The notes under the pieces were generated by a model that ran no database searches, was not told the origin of the DNA, and saw only the letters and a program-made list of their open reading frames with translations. 64,000 nucleotides of DNA from QNYZ01 sp964577615 (lineage in GTDB: Bacteria; Desulfobacterota; Desulfobacteria; Desulfobacterales; QNYZ01): NCBI GenBank assembly GCA_964577615.1, contig CAZNZW010000006.1:8661-72660 (forward strand), written 5' to 3'. A program made the position numbers and the translations under genes. Below, piece after piece: positions 35,114-44,608 of this stretch (position 1 is the stretch's first letter; each line of letters opens with the position of its first letter).

Positions 35114-35640
35114 ATATTTATCTGATCGGGTATCGGTGTACGGGCAAAACCAGCGTGGGGCGCCGGCTGGCCGAAAAGATCGGCTGGCCGTTTGTTGATA
35201 CGGACGCCCTTGTTGAACAGCAGGACGGCCGGAAAATCACGGCCATCGTCGCTGCGCATGGCTGGCCGGTGTTTCGCCGGATGGAAAGGGAGACGCTTGG
35301 CGCCGTCTGCGCCGCTGACCGGCAGGTGGTGGCCACGGGCGGCGGCATTGTCCTTGAGAGCGTCAATGTCGACCGCATGCGACAGACCGGCCGGATTATC
35401 CTGCTGACCGCCGGTCTGGAAACAATCCGGGCGCGGATGGCGGCGGATGAGGCGACCGCCGGATTACGCCCCCCGCTGACGGCGGATAAAAGTCGATGGG
35501 AGGAAATCCGGCAAACCCTGGATCAGCGGATTCCGTTATACAAAGCGGCCGGGGATATACGCGTGGCCACCGATTCCCTGGCGGTGGGCGGGGTGGCGGA
35601 CCGGATCCGCGCCGCTCTTTTCCCGGAGCCGGGCCCGTAA
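35110..35640 (+). CDS. aroK: Shikimate kinase
   Basis: 176 aa from the ATG at 35110, which overlaps the aroA stop (ATGA). P-loop GYRCTGKTSVGRRLA, shikimate-binding VDTDALVE and the second motif RRMERETLGAV, then ATGGGIVL. LID region Arg is in LRPPLTADK. It phosphorylates shikimate for AroA. Length normal. Confidence 0.93.
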   Translation: MNIYLIGYRCTGKTSVGRRLAEKIGWPFVDTDALVEQQDGRKITAIVAAHGWPVFRRMERETLGAVCAADRQVVATGGGIVLESVNVDRMRQTGRIILLTAGLETIRARMAADEATAGLRPPLTADKSRWEEIRQTLDQRIPLYKAAGDIRVATDSLAVGGVADRIRAALFPEPGP

Positions 35641-35683
35641 TCTCCGGCGAATTTTCCCGATGGTCCCGCCCGGCGCCGGTATG

Positions 35684-35699
35684 AACTTCCTCGGAAGTT
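35684..35699. other. Short dyad in the aroK-aroC gap
   Basis: AACTTCC-TC-GGAAGTT at 35684-35699 lies in the only sizeable gap (141 nt) of the aro operon besides the leader. It could be a regulator site or mRNA processing hairpin; nothing else is seen there. Confidence 0.25.
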
Positions 35700-35781
35700 T
35701 CCCTTGCAGTCTTTCGGCCGCCGGGATATGAGATAGCCGTTCCCGCACCCCTGCCGGCCGGGAAAAAAGAGGTGAATAACG

Positions 35782-36864
35782 ATGTCCAGCTCCTTTGGAA
35801 CCCTGTTTCGCGTAACCACTTTCGGGGAATCCCATGGCGGCGGCGTGGGAGCCGTGATCGACGGCTGCCCGCCGAACATGCCCCTGACCGAAACCGACAT
35901 TCAGCCGCAGCTTGACCGGCGGCGGCCGGGCCAGAGCCACCTGACCACCGACCGCAGCGAAGCCGACCGGGTAACGATCCTGTCGGGGGTGGAGAACGGA
36001 AAAACCCTGGGCACGCCCCTGGGGCTGGTTGTGGCCAATCAGGATCACCGGCCCGGTGATTACAGCGTCCTGCGGGATATTCCCCGGCCGTCCCATGCCG
36101 ATTTTACCTATCAGGAAAAATACGGTATCCGGGCGGCCAGCGGCGGCGGCCGGGCCAGCGCCCGGGAAACCATCGGCCGGGTGGCGGCCGGCGCCGTGGC
36201 CGAAAAATACCTGCGGGATACCTTCGGGGTACGGATTGTGGGGTGGGTCAGCGCCGTGGGCGGGGTCGAGATTCCGTGGCCGGAGACAGCCGCCATTGAG
36301 CGGGACCAGGTTGACGCCAACCCGGTGCGCTGCCCGGATGCCGCGGCCGCGGAAAAAATGATCGCCCTGATTGAAAAAACAAAAAATAATCTGGATTCGG
36401 TGGGCGGGGTTGTCTCCTGCGTCTGCCGCCATGTGCCCGCGGGCCTGGGCGAGCCGGTTTTTGACAAGCTTGACGCCTGTCTGGCCGGGGCCATGCTGTC
36501 GATTCCGGCCACCAAGGGGTTTGAGATCGGTTCCGGCTTTTCCGGCACCCGCATGGTCGGATCTGCCCACAATGATCCGTTTGTAAAAAAGGGGAACCGG
36601 CTGGGAACGGTGACCAATCGCAGCGGCGGCGTTCAGGGGGGAATCGCCAATGGCGAGCCGATTTCTTTCCGGGTGGCTTTCAAACCGCCGGCCACCATTG
36701 GACAGCCTCAAAAGACAGCGGATTTTTCCGGCCGGCAAGTGATCCTGGCGGCCAAAGGCCGGCATGACCCCTGCGTCGTACCCCGGGCGGTGCCCGTGGT
36801 GGAGGCCATGGCGGCGCTGGTACTGGCGGATCTGGCTCTCAGACAAAACCGAATGACGGCGTAA
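35782..36864 (+). CDS. aroC: Chorismate synthase
   Basis: FMN-dependent elimination giving chorismate, 360 aa. Signatures: GTLFRVTTFGESHGGGVGAVIDGCP in parts, RRRPGQSHLTTDRSEAD, SGGGRASARETIGRVAAGAVAEKYL in parts, and FKPPATI and GRHDPCVVPRAVPVVEAM. RBS AAAGAGGTG precedes the ATG. Normal length. Confidence 0.97.
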   Translation: MSSSFGTLFRVTTFGESHGGGVGAVIDGCPPNMPLTETDIQPQLDRRRPGQSHLTTDRSEADRVTILSGVENGKTLGTPLGLVVANQDHRPGDYSVLRDIPRPSHADFTYQEKYGIRAASGGGRASARETIGRVAAGAVAEKYLRDTFGVRIVGWVSAVGGVEIPWPETAAIERDQVDANPVRCPDAAAAEKMIALIEKTKNNLDSVGGVVSCVCRHVPAGLGEPVFDKLDACLAGAMLSIPATKGFEIGSGFSGTRMVGSAHNDPFVKKGNRLGTVTNRSGGVQGGIANGEPISFRVAFKPPATIGQPQKTADFSGRQVILAAKGRHDPCVVPRAVPVVEAMAALVLADLALRQNRMTA

Positions 36865-36938
36865 AAGCGGCACCGGTCGCCGGGGACGCTTGTGCCCCGC
36901 CGCCGGCCGCCGGGCCGAAACAGGCGTAGCAGCAGGAT

Positions 36939-37697
36939 ATGAAGAAAACAACCATCGGTGTGATCGGATTCGGGCGGTTCAGCCAGCTGATGATCCGTTA
37001 TCTGTCGGATGATTTTGCCGTCACCGTGTACGACCGGCAGAATCGCACGGGCGCGGTGGCGCGGCTGGGTGGCGTCACCGGCTCCCTGGCCGATGTCTGC
37101 CGCCGGGATATTGTTATTCCGGCGGTGCCCATTTCCGTCATGCCGGCCATGCTGTCGCAGATGGCTCCCCTGCTAGGACCGGACGCTGTGGTGGCCGATG
37201 TCTGCTCCGTTAAAACCGTTCCGGTGCAGTGGATGGTCGATCGGCTGCCTGCCGGCGTATCCATTCTGGGCACCCATCCCATGTTCGGCCCTGACAGTGC
37301 CGCCGATACCCTCGCCGGGCACAAGGTCGTGCTCTGCCGGCAGCGGATCGATGGAGACCGGTATGCCGGGATCCGCGATTATCTGGCGGCCCGGGGCCTG
37401 GTGGTCATCGAAACGACGCCGGAAATCCACGATCGGCAGATTGCCGATTCCCTGGCCCTGACGCACTTTATCGGCCGCTCTCTGGCCGAATACGGCGCCC
37501 GGCCCCTTGAGATTGACACGGAAGGATACCGGCGGCTGCTGCACACGCTGGAAACCGTGACCCACGATACCTGGGAATTGTTCGTCGATATGCATACCTA
37601 CAATCCGTTTGCCCGGGCGGCGCGGGATCGTTTTCGGGAAGCGGTGGCGCGGACAACGGCGCAGCTTCAGACGGCCAGCCGGAAAAGGCCGCAATGA
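36939..37697 (+). CDS. tyrA: Prephenate/arogenate dehydrogenase
   Basis: 252-aa NAD(P)-dependent enzyme of tyrosine synthesis. Rossmann motif GVIGFGRFSQ, then DVCSVKTVPVQWMVDRLP, GTHPMFGPDSA (substrate site) and the helical C-terminal part with ALTHFIGRSL. No chorismate mutase or ACT domain, so feedback inhibition through ACT is unlikely and transcription control by the leader may matter more. Overlaps the next gene by 4 nt. Confidence 0.9.
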   Translation: MKKTTIGVIGFGRFSQLMIRYLSDDFAVTVYDRQNRTGAVARLGGVTGSLADVCRRDIVIPAVPISVMPAMLSQMAPLLGPDAVVADVCSVKTVPVQWMVDRLPAGVSILGTHPMFGPDSAADTLAGHKVVLCRQRIDGDRYAGIRDYLAARGLVVIETTPEIHDRQIADSLALTHFIGRSLAEYGARPLEIDTEGYRRLLHTLETVTHDTWELFVDMHTYNPFARAARDRFREAVARTTAQLQTASRKRPQ

Positions 37698-38701
37698 CAG
37701 GCGCCACTGAATCGGCGCTGGTCACCGGCGGCGGCGGGTTTCTCGGCGCGGCTATTGTGGCCATGCTGGTTGAAGAGGGCGTCCGCGTCCGTACTTTCTG
37801 CCGGGGCCGCTATCCAGCCCTGACGGCCCTGGGTGTTGAACAGGTCCGGGGAGATCTGCGGGAGGCCCGGGCGGTGGCCGCCGCCTGCGCGGGGATGGAT
37901 GTGGTGTACCACACCGCGGCCAAGGCCGGCGTCTGGGGCGATTTTGACGAATACGCTGCCATCAATGTGACGGGTACCGAACATGTTCTGGCCGCCTGCC
38001 GGGCGCACCGCGTAAAGCGGCTGATCTATACGAGCTCCCCCAGTGTGGTTTTTGACGGCAGGGGGCATGCCGGGATTGATGAATCCGTTCCGTACCCGGC
38101 TGTCCAGGCGGCCCCGTATCCGGCCACCAAGGCCCGGGCGGAACAGGCGGTTGTCCGTGCCGGCCAGAACGATCTGCTGACGGTTTCCCTGCGGCCGCAT
38201 CTCATCTGGGGGCCGGGAGACAACCATCTGGTTCCTGGAATTATCAGGCGGGCCGGCCGGCTCAAGCGCATCGGCGACGGCACGAATATTGTCGATACCG
38301 TCTATATCGAAAACGCTGCCCGGGCCCACCTGCTGGCTGCGGAAAAATTGAAAGAGACCCCGGCCCTGTCGGGCAATGTCTATTTTATCGGCCAGGGCGA
38401 GCCGGTGCCCCTGTGGGACATGATCGACCGGATACTGGCGGCGGCCGGCAAAGGCCCGGTCACCGGCCAGCTGTCACCCCGCACGGCAAAACTGACCGCG
38501 GCCTGTCTGGAATGGCTGTACAGATGGCTGCCCCTGCCGGGTGAGCCGTCCCTGACCCGTTTCATGGCGGCCGAGCTGTCGACCGATCACTGGTTTACCA
38601 TTGATGCGGCCCGGCGGGATCTGGGATACGAACCGCTTGTTTCCATCGAGGCGGGGCTGGCCCGTCTGGCCCGGTGGCTGCAGGAAAACCCGGTCTGCTG
38701 A
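37694..38701 (+). CDS. NAD-dependent epimerase/dehydratase (3-beta-HSD-like SDR)
   Basis: 335-aa extended short-chain dehydrogenase. The GGGGFLGAAIV nucleotide site and the YPATKARAEQAV catalytic YxxxK are present; RPHLIWGPGDNHLVPGI resembles 3-beta-hydroxysteroid dehydrogenase / sterol-type NSDHL proteins. It is translationally coupled to tyrA but its link to aromatic synthesis is obscure. The substrate may be a sugar nucleotide or an isoprenoid-type compound. Confidence 0.85.
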   Translation: MTGATESALVTGGGGFLGAAIVAMLVEEGVRVRTFCRGRYPALTALGVEQVRGDLREARAVAAACAGMDVVYHTAAKAGVWGDFDEYAAINVTGTEHVLAACRAHRVKRLIYTSSPSVVFDGRGHAGIDESVPYPAVQAAPYPATKARAEQAVVRAGQNDLLTVSLRPHLIWGPGDNHLVPGIIRRAGRLKRIGDGTNIVDTVYIENAARAHLLAAEKLKETPALSGNVYFIGQGEPVPLWDMIDRILAAAGKGPVTGQLSPRTAKLTAACLEWLYRWLPLPGEPSLTRFMAAELSTDHWFTIDAARRDLGYEPLVSIEAGLARLARWLQENPVC

Positions 38702-38702
38702 A

Positions 38703-39398
38703 CTATTTCTTTCTGTAGCCGGCCGGCAGGGTAAACAGATTGCCGGGTATCTGCTTCTTTTCGATCCGGGTGACCGTGGTGGTCATGGCGCCGTTCATCA
38801 TCGACATGACGGTTTTAAGGGGGAACCCGTTCAGGTCCGTGATCATGGCGGCAAAATTCATCTGTTTCATCATCGGATTCCGGTTGAACATCTCGGCCGC
38901 TTTCCGGCCGATGGCCTTCAGCTCGCTGTAGCCGGGAACCTGGTCGGAGACCCAGTATTCACTCTGGGTCATCATGATGTGGACTCTGTATTTTCGACAG
39001 GGATAACCGGCGACTTCCCCGGTTTCTCCCGTGGGCGTGACGCTCACGCCGCCCATCATTTTTTTCAAAACGCCTTTGATGGCTGCCGATTCCTGTGCGT
39101 TCATCCGGGGCATGCCCGTGGCGGCCAGATTTATCTGGTGATACGTTTTTGTCTGCGGGTCGAGTTGATACATTATCCCGGCATCAAAATCGGTAATGAT
39201 GATCCGGTCCGACGTCTCGGACCGGGAAGCGTGTTCGGTTATGTAATTTTTAATTTCATGGCGGCTGTCGGGCTGGCCGGGGAGGTTTTTAATTATCTGG
39301 GTGGATTCGAAATAAACGCCGGCAAAAACACCGGGAGCAGTGAAGAAAAATGCGATAACCAAAACAGACGTTATCCTGACAGCCTTGCTGATATGCAT
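38703..39398 (-). CDS. DUF4412 domain protein, exported
   Basis: 231 aa with a signal peptide (AVRITSVLVIAFFFTAPGVFAG). The pattern DRIIITDFDAGIMYQLDPQTKTYHQINL and VAGYPCRKYRVHIMMTQSEYWVSD is typical of DUF4412 periplasmic proteins. Function unknown. It converges with the epimerase gene, with one base between the two stops. Confidence 0.8.
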   Translation of the reverse strand: MHISKAVRITSVLVIAFFFTAPGVFAGVYFESTQIIKNLPGQPDSRHEIKNYITEHASRSETSDRIIITDFDAGIMYQLDPQTKTYHQINLAATGMPRMNAQESAAIKGVLKKMMGGVSVTPTGETGEVAGYPCRKYRVHIMMTQSEYWVSDQVPGYSELKAIGRKAAEMFNRNPMMKQMNFAAMITDLNGFPLKTVMSMMNGAMTTTVTRIEKKQIPGNLFTLPAGYRKK

Positions 39399-39604
39399 GG
39401 GACCTCCTCTGGTTTGAATGGGATATAGGTGTGACTCGGCTGACTGGTTACGATAACCATTTATTTTAAAAATGCACGTAAAATTTCAGCTGGCGCGTAT
39501 GGCCATCCGCCCGGTGATACGACAATCCTGTTGACAGGCCGGCGCGCAAACTGGCAATAGAAACCGGCAGACAGTTTCCAAAATCAACCTCAGGAGAATC
39601 CATC

Positions 39605-40939
39605 ATGACAAACAACCGATGCCCGGAAATCATTACGCCCCTGCCCGGCCCGGCGGCGCAGGCAGTGCTGGATAAGGACAAACGCTATATCTCTCCATCT
39701 TATACCCGGGGGTATCCCCTGGTCATCGACCGGGGCGAGGGGCTTGTGGTGACCGATGTGGACGGCAACCGGTTTCTCGATTTTACCAGCGGGATCGCTG
39801 TCTGTAATTCGGGACATGCCCACCCCAGGGTGGTGGCGGCCATTATCGATCAGGCGCAGAAATTTCTGCACATGTCCGGAACGGATTTTTACTATGCGGC
39901 CCAGTCGGAGCTGGCCGAAATACTGGCCCGCATCTCCCCGGGTGAACGGGACCGGCGGGTGTTTTACAGCAACTCCGGGGCCGAATCCGTTGAAGCGGCG
40001 CTCAAACTGGTGCGCTATCATACCCGGCGGACCCGGGTGATTTCGTTTTTTGGCTCGTTTCACGGCCGGACCATGGGCGCACTGTCCCTGTCGGCTTCCA
40101 AGGCCATTCACGAAAAAGGGTTTGCCCCCCTGGTACCGGGGATTACCCATGTGCCGTATGCCTATTGCTACCGGTGTCCTTACCATCTTGACTATCCGAC
40201 GTGCGATACGTTCTGTGTGGACTGGATCCGCGACGACCTCTTCAAACGGGCCCTGCCGCCGGAAGAAGTGGCCGCCATTTTTGTCGAACCGATTCAGGGG
40301 GAGGGTGGATATGTGGTTCCGCCGAAAAGTTTCCACGAGAAGATTCGGGCGCTTTGCGATGATTATGGCATTCTTTATGTGGCCGACGAAATTCAGACCG
40401 GCATGGGGCGGACCGGGAAGATGTTCGCCTGCGATCATTTCGGGATCGATCCCGACATTTTCACCATTGCCAAGGGGATCGCTTCCGGCATGCCCCTGGG
40501 GGCCATGCTGGCCCGGCATGATATCATGGACTGGGTGCCCGGGTCCCATGCGTCAACGTTTGGCGGTAATCCCGTCAGCTGCCGGGCGGCACTGGCCACC
40601 ATCGAACTGCTCGAGGGCGGCCTGGTCGACAATGCAGCGGCCATGGGCGCGTTTTTCAAAGAAGCCCTGCTTAACCTGGCTGAAACACACCGGCTCATTG
40701 GCGATGTCCGGGGGGTTGGCCTGATGGTGGCTGTTGAACTGGTCACCGATCGTGAAAGAAAAACCAAGGCCGTTGCCGAGCGGGATCGCGTGGTCAAGCG
40801 GGCGTTTGAAAAAGGATTGCTGCTGCTGGGCTGCGGCGAAAACAGCGTCCGGTTTATTCCGGCCCTGACCGTGACGCGGGAAGAGATCGACACGGCCCTG
40901 GCGATTCTTGATGATGTTTTAACCGAAATCGAAAAATAA
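39605..40939 (+). CDS. Class III aminotransferase (acetylornithine/4-aminobutyrate aminotransferase family)
   Basis: PLP enzyme of 444 aa. Signatures: FLDFTSGIAVCNSGHAHPRVV, FYSNSGAESVEAALKLVRYHT, FHGRTMGALSLSASK, YVADEIQTGMGRTG and the PLP Lys in TIAKGIASGMPLGAML. The insertion AYCYRCPYHLDYPTCDTFC is typical of a prokaryotic clade annotated as GABA or broad-range omega-amino acid aminotransferase. Substrate uncertain. A strong terminator follows, so it is probably monocistronic. Confidence 0.88.
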   Translation: MTNNRCPEIITPLPGPAAQAVLDKDKRYISPSYTRGYPLVIDRGEGLVVTDVDGNRFLDFTSGIAVCNSGHAHPRVVAAIIDQAQKFLHMSGTDFYYAAQSELAEILARISPGERDRRVFYSNSGAESVEAALKLVRYHTRRTRVISFFGSFHGRTMGALSLSASKAIHEKGFAPLVPGITHVPYAYCYRCPYHLDYPTCDTFCVDWIRDDLFKRALPPEEVAAIFVEPIQGEGGYVVPPKSFHEKIRALCDDYGILYVADEIQTGMGRTGKMFACDHFGIDPDIFTIAKGIASGMPLGAMLARHDIMDWVPGSHASTFGGNPVSCRAALATIELLEGGLVDNAAAMGAFFKEALLNLAETHRLIGDVRGVGLMVAVELVTDRERKTKAVAERDRVVKRAFEKGLLLLGCGENSVRFIPALTVTREEIDTALAILDDVLTEIEK

Positions 40940-40945
40940 TTGCGG

Positions 40946-40996
40946 GGGCGGATGGCCCATCAGATGAATATCATCCGATGGGCCATCCGCCCTTTT
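40946..40996 (+). terminator. Strong intrinsic terminator
   Basis: A perfect 16-bp stem (GGGCGGATGGCCCATC at 40946-40961 with its complement at 40977-40992), a 15-nt loop and TTTT. It is the most stable hairpin in the window. Confidence 0.92.
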
Positions 40997-41111
40997 ATAT
41001 CCCTTTCCTGCTGACGATCTTCCGGCATTTTTCTGCCCCTCTCCCGGCCGCTCATGGAATTCCTGGCGATATTACCGACTGGTTCCAGTTGAATCGATCC
41101 GTTACAAACAC

Positions 41112-41141
41112 TTGACAACATATTCACCCACATAATAAATA
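41112..41141 (+). promoter_or_regulatory. Candidate promoter of the DeoR/betaine operon
   Basis: Consensus -35 TTGACA at 41112-41117, then an A/T-rich stretch with TAATAA (41133) or TAAATA (41136) as possible -10, about 50 nt before the regulator start. Confidence 0.45.
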
Positions 41142-41186
41142 AATAATAACAAAAACGAACATCCAGAGCGGTTCATCGAGGACACC

Positions 41187-41960
41187 ATGGCACCCTTATT
41201 ACCGGCTGAAAGGCAACAGCGGATTCTTGAGATTCTCAAACGTGAATTTTCGGTGCGGGGATCGAATTTAAGTGAATTGCTGGGGGTTTCGGAAATGACC
41301 ATCCGGCGGGATCTCGACGGGCTGGAGCGCCAGGGACTGGTGGAACGGACCCATGGCGGAGCGGTTTTCCGGCAGGAGCGGGTCGCTGGAAAATTTCATT
41401 ACCGCAACAGTGCCGGCGTGCATCCCGGCGAGAAACAGGCCATTGCCAGGCGTGCGGCGGCCCTGATTTCGCCCCACGATACGATTTATATCGGCGAAGG
41501 CGTCACGGCTTCGCTGGTGGTGAGATACCTGGAGCCGGGCATGCCCCTGACGATCTTTACCAACAATCTGGGCGTGATTGCCGAAATCGGAGAGACCGCG
41601 GCCGAGCTGATCCTTCTCGGCGGCGCATACAGCGCCGCGACCTATTCCGTTTCCGGACCGCTGACCCTGGAGATGATTGCCCGGGTCAATGCCACCCGGC
41701 TTTTTCTCGGGGCGGATGGCCTCAGCCTCGGGGCGGGAATCACCACGCCGAATCTGGAAATCGCCGTTATTGAGCGGGGCATGATCCAGCATACCCTGGG
41801 CCAGGTCATCGTCCTGGCGGACCACACCAAATTCGGCCTGATAGCCGAGATGAAAGTGGCGCCGCTGAAAAGCATCGACATGATGATCACCAGTGGGAAG
41901 GTACCGGAAGATTTTCAGAAGGAGCTGGAACGCCTGCAGGTGAAGGTGATGATCGCGTAA
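41187..41960 (+). CDS. DeoR/GlpR family transcriptional regulator
   Basis: 257 aa. The N-terminal DeoR helix-turn-helix is ERQQRILEILKREFSVRGSNL, then VSEMTIRRDLDGLERQGLVERTHGGAV in parts. The C-terminal DeoRC sensor domain has IYIGEGVTASLVVRYL, NNLGVIAEI, LILLGGAY and VIVLADHTKFG. Family effectors are usually phosphorylated sugars or polyols. It directly precedes the FAD dehydrogenase gene and so is a candidate regulator of the betaine region. Confidence 0.9.
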   Translation: MAPLLPAERQQRILEILKREFSVRGSNLSELLGVSEMTIRRDLDGLERQGLVERTHGGAVFRQERVAGKFHYRNSAGVHPGEKQAIARRAAALISPHDTIYIGEGVTASLVVRYLEPGMPLTIFTNNLGVIAEIGETAAELILLGGAYSAATYSVSGPLTLEMIARVNATRLFLGADGLSLGAGITTPNLEIAVIERGMIQHTLGQVIVLADHTKFGLIAEMKVAPLKSIDMMITSGKVPEDFQKELERLQVKVMIA

Positions 41961-42069
41961 AAAATGGTTTAAAAGTGCCGGGCGGGCCATGATTGGTGAT
42001 GCCGGGGCGATTATTTGCGATAATAATAGTGTCACTAAGGGCATGACCAAATTTAAAGGAGAAAAGAAG

Positions 42070-44493
42070 ATGCAGGACAGCGCGCGGGTTGTCATTATCG
42101 GTGGCGGCATTATCGGGTGCAGCACGGCCTACCATCTGACCAAAGCCGGCTGGCAGGATGTCGTCATCCTCGAAAAAGGAGAGCTGACCAGCGGCTCCAC
42201 CTGGCATGCGGCCGGGCTGGTGGGCCAGCTCCGGGCCGAACGGAATATTACCCGGATGCTCCAGTACAGCGTGGACCTGTACACAAAACTGGAGGCGGAA
42301 ACCGGGCTGACCACCGGCTGGAAACAGTCGGGCTGCCTGCACCTGGCCAAAACCCCGGAACGGCTCATGGAGCTGAAAAAAGGGGCGACCACGGCGCGCA
42401 GTTTTGGCCTGGAGATGAACATGCTGACGCCCGCCGAGGCGAAAAAGCTGTTTCCCATCATGACTGCCGATGATCTTGTGGGGGCGGCCTACATGCCCAC
42501 GGACGGCCAGGCAGACCCGGCGGGAATCACCCAGGCCATGGCCCGGGGCGCCCGTTCCCGGGGATGCGTGATTTACGAGCGGACCCGGGTGACCGGATTC
42601 GAGTTTGACCGGAAACGGGTAACGGCCGTGGTGACGGACAAAGGCAGCATGCGATGCGAGATCGTTGTCAACTGCACGGGCATGTGGGGCTGGCAGATCG
42701 GAGAGAAACTCGGGGTCAATACGCCACTGGTTCCGTTTCAGCACCAGTTTCTTGTCACCGATGTGATCGAAGGCGTACCGACCGACCTGCCCACGGTGCG
42801 GGACAAGGATAACCTGCTTTACTACAAGGAAGAAGTCGGCGGTCTCGTCATGGGCGGCTATGAACGCAATCCCATTGACTGGTCGGTCCATGGCGTGCCC
42901 GATGATTTTATCTCCCAGTTGCTCGAGCCGGATTTTGATCATTTTGAATCCATTTTCAGCCCGGCCATGATGCGGACCCCGTGTCTGGAAAATGCCGGTA
43001 TTTCCCGGCTGGTCAATGGGCCGGAGGCCTTTACGCCTGACGGAGATGCGATCATGGGCCCGGCGCCCGAACTGGACAATTGTTTTGTTGCCGTGGGATT
43101 TAACGCCTTCGGGATCGCCGCCGGCGGCGGGGCCGGCCGGATGATGGCCGAATGGATCATCGACGGCGAACCGAGCCTGGACATCTGGCCGCTGGATATC
43201 CGGCGGTTCGGCCCCCACCATCGCAGCCGGTCGTACAATGTTACCCGGACCACTGAATTGTACGGCAAACACTACACCATTCACTGGCCCCACGAAGAGC
43301 ACGACTCCGCCCGGGGCGTCCGGCGCAGCCCGCTCTATCCGCTGTTGAAAGAAAAAGGGGCCGTGTACGGCGCCAAATACGGCTGGGAACGGGTGAACTG
43401 GTTTGCCCCCGAAGGCGTCACGCCGGCCGACGACCGGACCTTTGGCATCCCCAACTGGTTCGAACACGTGGCCGCCGAGCACCGCGCCGCCCGGGAAGGC
43501 GTGGTTCTCATCGACCAGACGTCTTTCGGCAAGTTCGAGATCGAAGGCCCCGGCGCCCTGGCGTTTCTCAACCGGATCTGCGCCAATCAGATCGATCGGC
43601 CGGTGGGCCGGGTTATCTATACCCAGATGTGCAATCCGCGGGGGACCATCGAAGCCGACCTGACCGTGGCCCGGATCGCCGGCGACCGGTTTTTCCTCGT
43701 GGTGGGCACGGCCTTCCCCCTGCGGGTGCGCGGATGGATCGAAAAACATCTGCCCGCCGACGGATCGGTATCCTTTTCCGAAGTCACCCCGGCCTGGGCG
43801 GTGATCAACGTGGCCGGACCGCGCTCACGGACACTGCTGCAGAAACTGACATCGGCCGATTTGGGCCCCGCGGCGTTCCCTTTTTCTTCCTGCCGGCGGA
43901 TATCCCTGGATCATGCCCCGGTCCGGATTTTCCGGATCACCTACGTGGGCGAGATGGGCTACGAAGTCTACGTGCCCGTTGAATTTGCCGCGCATGTCTA
44001 CGAATCGCTCCAGGCGGCCGGCCGGGAACTGGGCGTCAGAAACGCCGGTTACCGGGCGATTGCCTCTCTGCATCTGGAAAAGGGATATGCCGACTGGGGA
44101 TCGGAACTGACACCGGAATACACGCCCTATGATGCCGGCCTCGGATTTTGCGTGGCCCTGGAAAAACCCGATTTTATCGGCCGCGCGGCGCTGGAAAAGA
44201 TTGAAAAAACCGGCCCGTCGCAGCAGTTGTGTACCTTTACGTTTGATACGGATCAGCCGGTCATGGTCCAGAGCAGCGCGCCCATTATCCATGACGGCGC
44301 CGTTATCGGGGTCACAACCAGTGCCGGCTACGGGCATACCCTCGGTAAAACAATCTGTTACGGGTATATTCCCGTTGACGTGGCTGCGGCCGGGGGCAAG
44401 TTTGTGATTGAAAACTACAGACAGTCGATCCCGGTCACGCTGCACACCGACCGGGCGCTTTACGATCCTGAACGCAAAAAAATATTGAGCTGA
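42070..44493 (+). CDS. FAD-dependent dimethylglycine/sarcosine dehydrogenase-like protein with GcvT domain
   Basis: 807 aa from the ATG at 42070 (AAAGGAG upstream); the in-frame ATG at 41989 lacks such a site. The N-terminal DAO domain has VVIIGGGIIGCSTAYHLTKAGW and the SGSTWHAAGLVGQLR covalent-flavin-type region. A FAO_M linker follows (about 370-430), then a GcvT folate-binding domain and GcvT C-terminal barrel (VALEKPDFIGRAAL). Such enzymes remove N-methyl groups from dimethylglycine or sarcosine and pass the C1 unit to tetrahydrofolate. The neighbouring betaine transporter and MttB-like gene support this. Confidence 0.88.
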   Translation: MQDSARVVIIGGGIIGCSTAYHLTKAGWQDVVILEKGELTSGSTWHAAGLVGQLRAERNITRMLQYSVDLYTKLEAETGLTTGWKQSGCLHLAKTPERLMELKKGATTARSFGLEMNMLTPAEAKKLFPIMTADDLVGAAYMPTDGQADPAGITQAMARGARSRGCVIYERTRVTGFEFDRKRVTAVVTDKGSMRCEIVVNCTGMWGWQIGEKLGVNTPLVPFQHQFLVTDVIEGVPTDLPTVRDKDNLLYYKEEVGGLVMGGYERNPIDWSVHGVPDDFISQLLEPDFDHFESIFSPAMMRTPCLENAGISRLVNGPEAFTPDGDAIMGPAPELDNCFVAVGFNAFGIAAGGGAGRMMAEWIIDGEPSLDIWPLDIRRFGPHHRSRSYNVTRTTELYGKHYTIHWPHEEHDSARGVRRSPLYPLLKEKGAVYGAKYGWERVNWFAPEGVTPADDRTFGIPNWFEHVAAEHRAAREGVVLIDQTSFGKFEIEGPGALAFLNRICANQIDRPVGRVIYTQMCNPRGTIEADLTVARIAGDRFFLVVGTAFPLRVRGWIEKHLPADGSVSFSEVTPAWAVINVAGPRSRTLLQKLTSADLGPAAFPFSSCRRISLDHAPVRIFRITYVGEMGYEVYVPVEFAAHVYESLQAAGRELGVRNAGYRAIASLHLEKGYADWGSELTPEYTPYDAGLGFCVALEKPDFIGRAALEKIEKTGPSQQLCTFTFDTDQPVMVQSSAPIIHDGAVIGVTTSAGYGHTLGKTICYGYIPVDVAAAGGKFVIENYRQSIPVTLHTDRALYDPERKKILS

Positions 44494-44540
44494 AGGACTG
44501 TCCCGGTGTAATCGCTGCCGGTCTGTGGTAAAACTGGCGG

Positions 44541-44577
44541 CAGTCGCCGCACTGGCCGGCCGCCTGTGCAGCGGCTG
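44541..44577 (+). other. Hairpin before the ProX gene
   Basis: CAGTCGCCGCAC (44541-44552) can pair with GTGCAGCGGCTG (44566-44577) over 11 of 12 positions. There is no U-tract, so an intercistronic processing or attenuation role is possible. Confidence 0.35.
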
Positions 44578-44608
44578 TGATCTATAATCTATCCAAGAGG
44601 AGGAGAAG

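Noticed and set aside
41887..43749. 620-codon minus-strand open frame opposite the FAD/GcvT gene
   Set aside because: It is a GC-rich antisense shadow; the plus strand encodes a full recognised protein and the antisense product has no family motif.
44583..44588. TATAAT as a promoter -10 for proX
   Set aside because: It is only 20 nt before the ATG, so transcription would start at the ribosome site, and no -35 is seen.
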